Positions 6,065 to 9,554 of a DNA stretch of 9,554 nucleotides are shown piece by piece. How positions within the stretch are numbered: position 1 is the first letter of the stretch; each line of letters begins with the position of its first letter. The DNA comes from Clostridia bacterium (lineage in GTDB: Bacteria; Bacillota; Clostridia; Oscillospirales; CAG-382), in contig JAGADB010000092.1 of NCBI GenBank assembly GCA_017613815.1, positions 1 to 9,554 on the forward strand, given 5' to 3'. Made by a program: the position numbers and the translations under genes. Under the pieces are notes generated by a model. It was not told the DNA's origin, did no database searches, and saw only the letters and a program-made list of their open reading frames with translations.

Positions 6065-6778
6065 ATGCTTTACGTAATCGCGGATACCCACCTTTCTTTT
6101 TCGGTTGAAAAACCGATGGACGTTTTCGGCGCAAAATGGGAAAATCACGCCGAAAAACTGAAAGAAAACTGGATAAAAACCGTAAAAGACGAAGACACCG
6201 TCGTTGTCCCGGGCGACGTTTCGTGGGGCATAAACCTCGAAGAAGCAAAAGAGGACCTGCTTTTTATAGATAAACTGCCGGGAAAAAAGATTATCGGCAA
6301 GGGCAACCACGACTATTGGTGGTCCACCGTCAGAAAAATAGAGGCGTTTTTTGAGGAAAACGGCATTAAAACGATATCCTTGCTGTATAATAACGCCCTT
6401 TTCGCCGAAAATACGGTAATCTGCGGCACACGTGGCTGGATGAACGACTTCGGCATAAAGGAAGAGGACGAGAGAATCATAAAGCGCGAAGCGGCGAGAA
6501 TGGAGCTGTCGCTCAAAGAGGGCGAAAAGCTGAAAAAACTTCATCCCGACGCGGTTCTTAAGGTGTTTATGCACTACCCCGCCGTGTTCGGAAAATTCAT
6601 AAACTACGAGATGATAGACGTGCTTTACAGATACGGCGTTGCCGACGTTTATTACGGACATCTGCATAACGTAACGGAAGAACAGACAGATAAGGAGTAC
6701 CTCGGAATAAGGTTTCATCTCATAGCGGGCGACTACCTTAAATTTCAGCCTATGAGGGTGGAAAGCCGCCGGTTATGA
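6065..6778 (+). CDS. Calcineurin-like metallophosphoesterase
   Basis: The 237-aa cytoplasmic protein has all core motifs of the two-metal calcineurin-like phosphoesterases: DTH (7-9), GDVSWG (50-55), GNHDYWW (80-86), MHYP (169-172) and GHLH (198-201). The metal ligands Asp7, His9, Asp51, Asn81, His170, His199 and His201 and the catalytic His82 are all present. The GDVSWG/GNHDYWW variant is typical of a Bacillota subgroup annotated only as metallophosphoesterase; the substrate is unknown. The start has CGGAGG 5 nt upstream. The core seems to end at AGDYLKFQPM (221-230), and the last residues VESRRL plus the TGA stop run into the palindromic array that begins at 6772. This suggests that the 3' end was remodelled by that element. 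The terminator at 6871-6925 lies downstream. Confidence 0.93.
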   Translation: MLYVIADTHLSFSVEKPMDVFGAKWENHAEKLKENWIKTVKDEDTVVVPGDVSWGINLEEAKEDLLFIDKLPGKKIIGKGNHDYWWSTVRKIEAFFEENGIKTISLLYNNALFAENTVICGTRGWMNDFGIKEEDERIIKREAARMELSLKEGEKLKKLHPDAVLKVFMHYPAVFGKFINYEMIDVLYRYGVADVYYGHLHNVTEEQTDKEYLGIRFHLIAGDYLKFQPMRVESRRL

Positions 6779-6857
6779 TCGCCTTCGGCGAACGCCGAAT
6801 TCATCATTTTTCGCGGAGCGAAAATCATAATTTGTGCGCTATGCGCACAATCATAAC
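6772..6857. repeat. Palindromic hairpin array with inverted ends (REP/MITE-like element)
   Basis: The 86-bp segment begins GTTATGATCG and ends CAATCATAAC, inverted repeats matching at 9 of 10 positions. Between them are three unrelated perfect palindromes: TTCGGCG/CGCCGAA (6784-6799), TTTTCGC/GCGAAAA (6808-6824) and TTGTGCGC/GCGCACAA (6832-6850). ATCAT recurs after each palindrome (6803-6807, 6824-6828, 6850-6854), the last two as ATCATAAT and ATCATAAC. With the ends paired, the whole could fold as a closed three-arm junction. Its left end contains the metallophosphoesterase stop codon. I infer a small repetitive or non-autonomous mobile element; only a genome-wide copy count can settle this. 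Confidence 0.7.
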
Positions 6858-6870
6858 TGTAAACTCAATC

Positions 6871-6925
6871 AGCGCCGACTGAAAAAGGATTTTCGGTTCT
6901 TTTTCGGCCGGAGCTTTCTTTTTTT
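6871..6925 (+). terminator. Long rho-independent terminator after the metallophosphoesterase
   Basis: A 17-nt left arm (6871-6887) pairs with 6899-6915 at 15 positions (one G-U, mismatches A-C and G-A) around an 11-nt loop. It is followed by TTCTTTTTTT (6916-6925), the classic shape of an intrinsic terminator on the plus strand. It would end the metallophosphoesterase transcript before the glycan operon promoter. Confidence 0.75.
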
Positions 6926-6936
6926 GACAAAAAAAG
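6918..6936. repeat. T/A hairpin next to the terminator
   Basis: CTTTTTTT, loop GAC and AAAAAAAG form a perfect 8-bp inverted repeat. The left arm doubles as the terminator T-tract, so pairing here would compete with release of the upstream hairpin. It includes a TTGACA, but no -10 lies at the right distance from it. Confidence 0.6.
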
Positions 6937-6954
6937 CGTAAAAAAGGGGGCATA

Positions 6955-6968
6955 ATATAATATTATAT
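6955..6968. repeat. 14-bp perfect AT palindrome upstream of the glycan promoter
   Basis: ATATAATATTATAT is its own reverse complement and ends 10 bp before the -35 box at 6979. It may be an operator or simply a low-melting AT tract; in DNA this AT-rich a palindrome can arise by chance. Confidence 0.45.
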
Positions 6969-6978
6969 ATATTTTTTA

Positions 6979-7007
6979 TTGACAAAATATTGTCTTTATG
7001 CTATGAT
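6979..7007 (+). promoter_or_regulatory. Sigma-A type promoter of the glycosyltransferase operon
   Basis: TTGACA (6979-6984), 17 nt and TATGAT (7002-7007) form a near-consensus promoter with a start expected near 7014. A short inverted repeat GACAA-AATA-TTGTC (6981-6994) overlaps the -35 box and could be an operator, though five-base arms are weak evidence. Confidence 0.8.
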
Positions 7008-7060
7008 TTAGTTTATAAGAATGGGTAAATTTGTGTTTTTGCAAAGTGAGCCCGTCGAAA

Positions 7061-7065
7061 AGAGG
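7061..7065 (+). promoter_or_regulatory. Ribosome binding site that decides the GTG start of the WbuB-like gene
   Basis: AGAGG lies 9 nt before GTG at 7075-7077, where the conserved glycosyltransferase N-terminus begins. The in-frame ATG at 7021 has no purine-rich site and would leave a leader of only about 7 nt from the predicted transcription start. Confidence 0.65.
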
Positions 7066-7074
7066 CAAGAAAAC

Positions 7075-8277
7075 GTGAAAATTTTGGTGTTCTGTCAGTA
7101 CTATTATCCCGAGCCGTTCCGGCTTCCCGACATATGCGAAAAGTTGGCAAAAGACGGCAACGACGTTACCGTCGTTACGGGAATTCCGAACTATCCTCTG
7201 GGAAAAGTGTACGACGGATACGGAAAGAACAAAAAACGTGATGAGACGATAAACGGCGTGAAGGTTCACCGCTGTTATACCGTCGCGCGCAGAACCGGCC
7301 CTCTTTTCCGCATAATAAACTATTTCAGCTATTCTTTTTTTGCTTCAGGATATGCGCGTAAAATGAAAGAGGATTACGACGCGGTGTTCGTAAACCAGCT
7401 TTCCCCCGTAATGATGGCGCGCCCGGCGCTCAAATACGCAAAAAAGCATAACAAAAAGGTGCTTCTGTACTGCCTCGACCTGTGGCCGGAAAACATAATC
7501 GTCGGCGGAATAAAGAGAAACTCCGCGGTTTTCAAACTGTTTTTCAACATTTCAAAGGACATTTATCTTAAATCCGATAAAATTCTCATAAGCTCCTCGA
7601 TGTTTGAGGACTATATGACCGAAAAATTCGGAATAGAAAAAGAAAAAATAGAATATCTTCCGCAGTACGCCGAAACGCTGTTTTCGCCCGAAAGCTGCGA
7701 AAAAACCGACAAGTCGGGCGAATTTTTCGACATAATGTTCGCGGGCAACGTGGGAATTGCGCAGGACCTCGAAACCATGATAGCCGCGGCGGAGGAATTG
7801 AAGGAGCATAAAAACATAAGATTTCACGTCGTAGGCGACGGAAGCGACCTTGAACGGCTTGAAAAGCTGGCAAAGGAGAAAAATCTGACGTCCGTAATCT
7901 TCCACGGCAGGCACGCCGTTGACGAGATGCCGGAATTTTACGGCAAGGCGGACGTGATGCTGATTACCATGAACGACGACCCGATAATGTCGTATACGCT
8001 TCCCGGCAAGGTGCAGACGTATCTTGCGGCGGGAAAAGCTATTGTGGGCGCCGTCGACGGCGAAACTCAGAAGGTCATAAACGAAGCGCGTTGCGGAAAG
8101 TGCGTTTCGTCGGGCGACTATAAGAAGCTTGCCGAAGAAATACTTTCTCTTTCGCGCTCGCCCGAAAAGATAAAAGAGATGTCGGCGCTTGCGTCGGAAT
8201 ATTACGGCAGACACTTTTCAAAGGACAGGTTCTTTGAAAAGCTGGAGGCAAATCTCAGAAAATGCGCTGAAAAATAA
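7075..8277 (+). CDS. WbuB-like glycosyltransferase, GT4 family
   Basis: The 400-aa protein has the two-domain GT-B layout of GT4 retaining glycosyltransferases and resembles WbuB-type enzymes of O-antigen and capsule synthesis. N-terminal domain: VKILVFCQYYYPEPFR (1-16), VTVVTGIPNYPLGKVYDGYG (31-50), FVNQLSP (105-111), YCLDLWPENI (132-141). C-terminal donor-binding domain: MFAGNVGIAQDLETMIAAAE (221-240), FHVVGDGSDLERLEKLA (250-266), HGRHAVDEMPEFYGKADVML (277-296), SYTLPGKVQTYLAAGKAIVG (306-325) and DGETQKVI (328-335). It should act at the cytoplasmic membrane face, adding a sugar from a nucleotide donor to a lipid-linked acceptor; donor and acceptor are unknown. The GTG start follows AGAGG. 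It is the first gene of the plus-strand glycan operon, 19 nt before the next gene. Confidence 0.9.
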   Translation: MKILVFCQYYYPEPFRLPDICEKLAKDGNDVTVVTGIPNYPLGKVYDGYGKNKKRDETINGVKVHRCYTVARRTGPLFRIINYFSYSFFASGYARKMKEDYDAVFVNQLSPVMMARPALKYAKKHNKKVLLYCLDLWPENIIVGGIKRNSAVFKLFFNISKDIYLKSDKILISSSMFEDYMTEKFGIEKEKIEYLPQYAETLFSPESCEKTDKSGEFFDIMFAGNVGIAQDLETMIAAAEELKEHKNIRFHVVGDGSDLERLEKLAKEKNLTSVIFHGRHAVDEMPEFYGKADVMLITMNDDPIMSYTLPGKVQTYLAAGKAIVGAVDGETQKVINEARCGKCVSSGDYKKLAEEILSLSRSPEKIKEMSALASEYYGRHFSKDRFFEKLEANLRKCAEK

Positions 8278-8296
8278 CGTTTAACGGAGCATATAT

Positions 8297-9394
8297 ATGG
8301 AAAAATCTTCAAAATCCGAACTTTGCATAGTAACGTCGAGAAACATATTCGACGCGCCGTGTCTTGCGAAATACCGTTCGCTTATAGACGGGCCGTTCGA
8401 TATCATATATTGGGATAAATGCGGCATAACCGAGGACTGCGGCGCCGAAAATTACTACAGACACGTGGGTATTGTGCCGACGACCGCGTCGAAAAAGCAG
8501 AAAATCTTGAAATATTTCGGCTTTTATAAGTACGTAAACAAAATATTAAAGCAAAACGACTACAAAAAACTCATAATTTTTCCGACGCAGGTTTCGTGGC
8601 TCATTCTCGGAAAGTTAAAGGGAAAATACAGGAAAAAATACCTGCTCGACATAAGGGACTACGCCGGCGAAAACAAGCCCTTCATAAGAAGGCTCACCGC
8701 AAAGGCGGTCAGAAACGCAAAACTCTGCTCGGTAACGTCCGACGCGTATAAGACGTTTCTGCCCGACGGCATAGACTATCTCGTGTCCCACAACGTGCAG
8801 GAAATAGACAAAGGGCTCGTGGAGCTTTACAGAAACAGACAGAAGAAAAACGTGCTTGCGGGCGACAGAATAGTGCTTTCGTTCATCGGCACGGTGAGGT
8901 TTATAGATAACTTAAAGGAGCTCATAAAGCGCTTTTCGGGGGACAACCGCTTCCTTCTGCGCTTTATAGGCAGGGGCTCGGACGAGCTTAAAAGCTTCGT
9001 TTCGGAAAACGGATACGGCAACGTGGAGCTTGTGGGGCAGTTTGAGAGAAGCGAGCTTGCGAAATTCTATTTTGACACCGATATTGCGATAAATCTTTAC
9101 GGAAACGCAAATCCGTACCTCGACTACGCGCTGTCGAACAAGCTTTACAGCGCGGCGATAATGGGAATGCCGATACTTGTGTCGCCAAAGACCTATATGG
9201 CGGAGGTATCGGAAAAATACGGCTTCGGATTTGCTTCCGACGTGTTTGACGAAAAATGCGCGGACAAGGTTTTTGCGTATTACGACGGACTTGACCTTGA
9301 AAATCTGCATAAGGGCTGCGACGCCTTTATGGACGAGGTAAAAAAAGACGAGAAGAAGTTTGCGTACGCACTCACGGAATTTCTGAAGTATTAA
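8297..9394 (+). CDS. Divergent GT-B glycosyltransferase of the glycan operon
   Basis: The 365-aa protein looks like a GT4-type glycosyltransferase with a weak N-terminal domain. Residues 9-20 (LCIVTSRNIFDA) start the first Rossmann domain, and LLDIRDYAGE (116-125) is at the place of the DxRD-like segment seen in many such enzymes. The C-terminal domain is clearer: IVLSFIGTVRFIDNLKELIK (192-211), FLLRFIGRGSDELKSFV (219-235), NVELVGQFERSELAKFYFDT (242-261), DIAINLYGN (262-270), LSNKLYSAAIMGMPILVS (279-296) and YGFGF (308-312). The NKLYSAAIMGMPIL block matches the donor-binding helix in which GT4 enzymes pick the nucleotide sugar. The exact donor and product are unknown. CGGAG lies 7 nt before the ATG. 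Spacing to the previous gene (19 nt) indicates one operon. Confidence 0.8.
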   Translation: MEKSSKSELCIVTSRNIFDAPCLAKYRSLIDGPFDIIYWDKCGITEDCGAENYYRHVGIVPTTASKKQKILKYFGFYKYVNKILKQNDYKKLIIFPTQVSWLILGKLKGKYRKKYLLDIRDYAGENKPFIRRLTAKAVRNAKLCSVTSDAYKTFLPDGIDYLVSHNVQEIDKGLVELYRNRQKKNVLAGDRIVLSFIGTVRFIDNLKELIKRFSGDNRFLLRFIGRGSDELKSFVSENGYGNVELVGQFERSELAKFYFDTDIAINLYGNANPYLDYALSNKLYSAAIMGMPILVSPKTYMAEVSEKYGFGFASDVFDEKCADKVFAYYDGLDLENLHKGCDAFMDEVKKDEKKFAYALTEFLKY

Positions 9395-9428
9395 GCGGAA
9401 TTTTTTTGGGAAAGAAGAAGGGCTTTAA

Positions 9429-9554
9429 ATGAAAACCACGGCGAAATTCAAAAGTATAAACAAAAAGCTGTTATTTGTCTTTGCCGGCTGCACGGTAAGC
9501 CAGATTATAACGGCTTATTTTGCCTATAATTTTGCGCCCGGCTATGAAAATATG
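9429..9554 (+). CDS. Unidentified protein with N-terminal membrane segment (cut by window edge)
   Basis: Only 42 codons are present. After a basic start (KTTAKFKSINKK, residues 2-13) there is one hydrophobic stretch, LLFVFAGCTVSQIITAYFAY (14-33), then NFAPGYENM. The ATG at 9429 is preceded by AAGAAGGG about 7 nt upstream and lies 34 nt after the second glycosyltransferase. It is probably the third gene of the glycan operon. The segment could be an uncleaved membrane anchor or the first helix of a flippase, polymerase or ligase; a lipobox is not convincing (FAGC lies early in the segment). No family can be named from this length. Confidence 0.65.
   Translation, partial: MKTTAKFKSINKKLLFVFAGCTVSQIITAYFAYNFAPGYENM

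Noticed and set aside
6044..6718. 224-codon minus-strand reading frame
   Set aside because: It is antisense to the metallophosphoesterase, whose motifs are all intact; no family features.
6772..6857. Integron attC site or CRISPR array
   Set aside because: attC sites need RYYYAAC on the left and GTTRRRY on the right; here the GTT end is on the left and the bases do not fit. The three palindromes differ in sequence and the spacers are only 7-9 bases, so it is not a CRISPR.
6772..6857. tRNA-like cloverleaf
   Set aside because: A three-arm fold is possible, but there is no T-loop sequence, no anticodon arm of the right size and the length and loops do not fit a tRNA.
6924..6961. Second promoter from the TTGACA at 6924
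   Set aside because: The nearest TATAAT is 26 nt away, too far for sigma-A.
7552..8214. 220-codon minus-strand reading frame
   Set aside because: It is antisense to the WbuB-like glycosyltransferase, with Arg/Phe/His-rich composition typical of a shadow frame.

Overview
The window looks like chromosome of a low-to-mid GC Bacillota, probably an uncultured Clostridia-type organism. The reasons are strong AAGGAG/GGAGG ribosome binding sites, near-consensus sigma-A promoters (TTGACA-17-TATAAT), a DUF1540 protein, a lipoprotein with a Gram-positive style lipobox, and the pyrH-frr-uppS-cdsA gene order. This placement is inferred from gene content and signals only, not from any search.

Left part (1-5074, all minus strand). 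Transcription runs right to left. A PfkB-family sugar kinase close to ribokinase has its own consensus promoter. Next comes a housekeeping operon driven by a TATAAT promoter at 4076-4104: pyrH (UMP kinase), frr (ribosome recycling factor), uppS (undecaprenyl diphosphate synthase) and cdsA (CDP-diacylglycerol synthase). It ends in a hairpin terminator at 1010-1037. Past the terminator lie a SanA/YdcF-like DUF218 membrane protein and the first 95 codons of polA (DNA polymerase I), cut by the window edge. The usual neighbours rpsB-tsf (upstream) and dxr-rseP (downstream) are absent.

Middle part (5075-6778). Divergent promoters serve the sugar kinase and a small Lys/Glu-rich lipoprotein. The lipoprotein faces a convergent Cys-rich DUF1540 protein, with a terminator hairpin between them. 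A calcineurin-like metallophosphoesterase then reads rightwards.

Non-coding block (6779-7074). This is the most unusual part of the window. An 86-bp array of three different perfect hairpins, linked by ATCAT-type spacers and bounded by inverted GTTATGAT/ATCATAAC ends, begins inside the metallophosphoesterase stop codon. It is followed by a long terminator hairpin, a further T/A hairpin, an AT-rich palindrome and a TTGACA-17-TATGAT promoter. The array resembles a small palindromic repeat or non-autonomous mobile element, but copy number cannot be seen from one window.

Right part (7075-9554, plus strand). This is the start of a surface-glycan operon: a WbuB-like GT4 glycosyltransferase, a second divergent GT-B type glycosyltransferase, and the first 42 codons of a probable membrane or membrane-anchored protein. 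No enzymatically novel multi-gene system is evident; the hairpin array is the best candidate for something undescribed.
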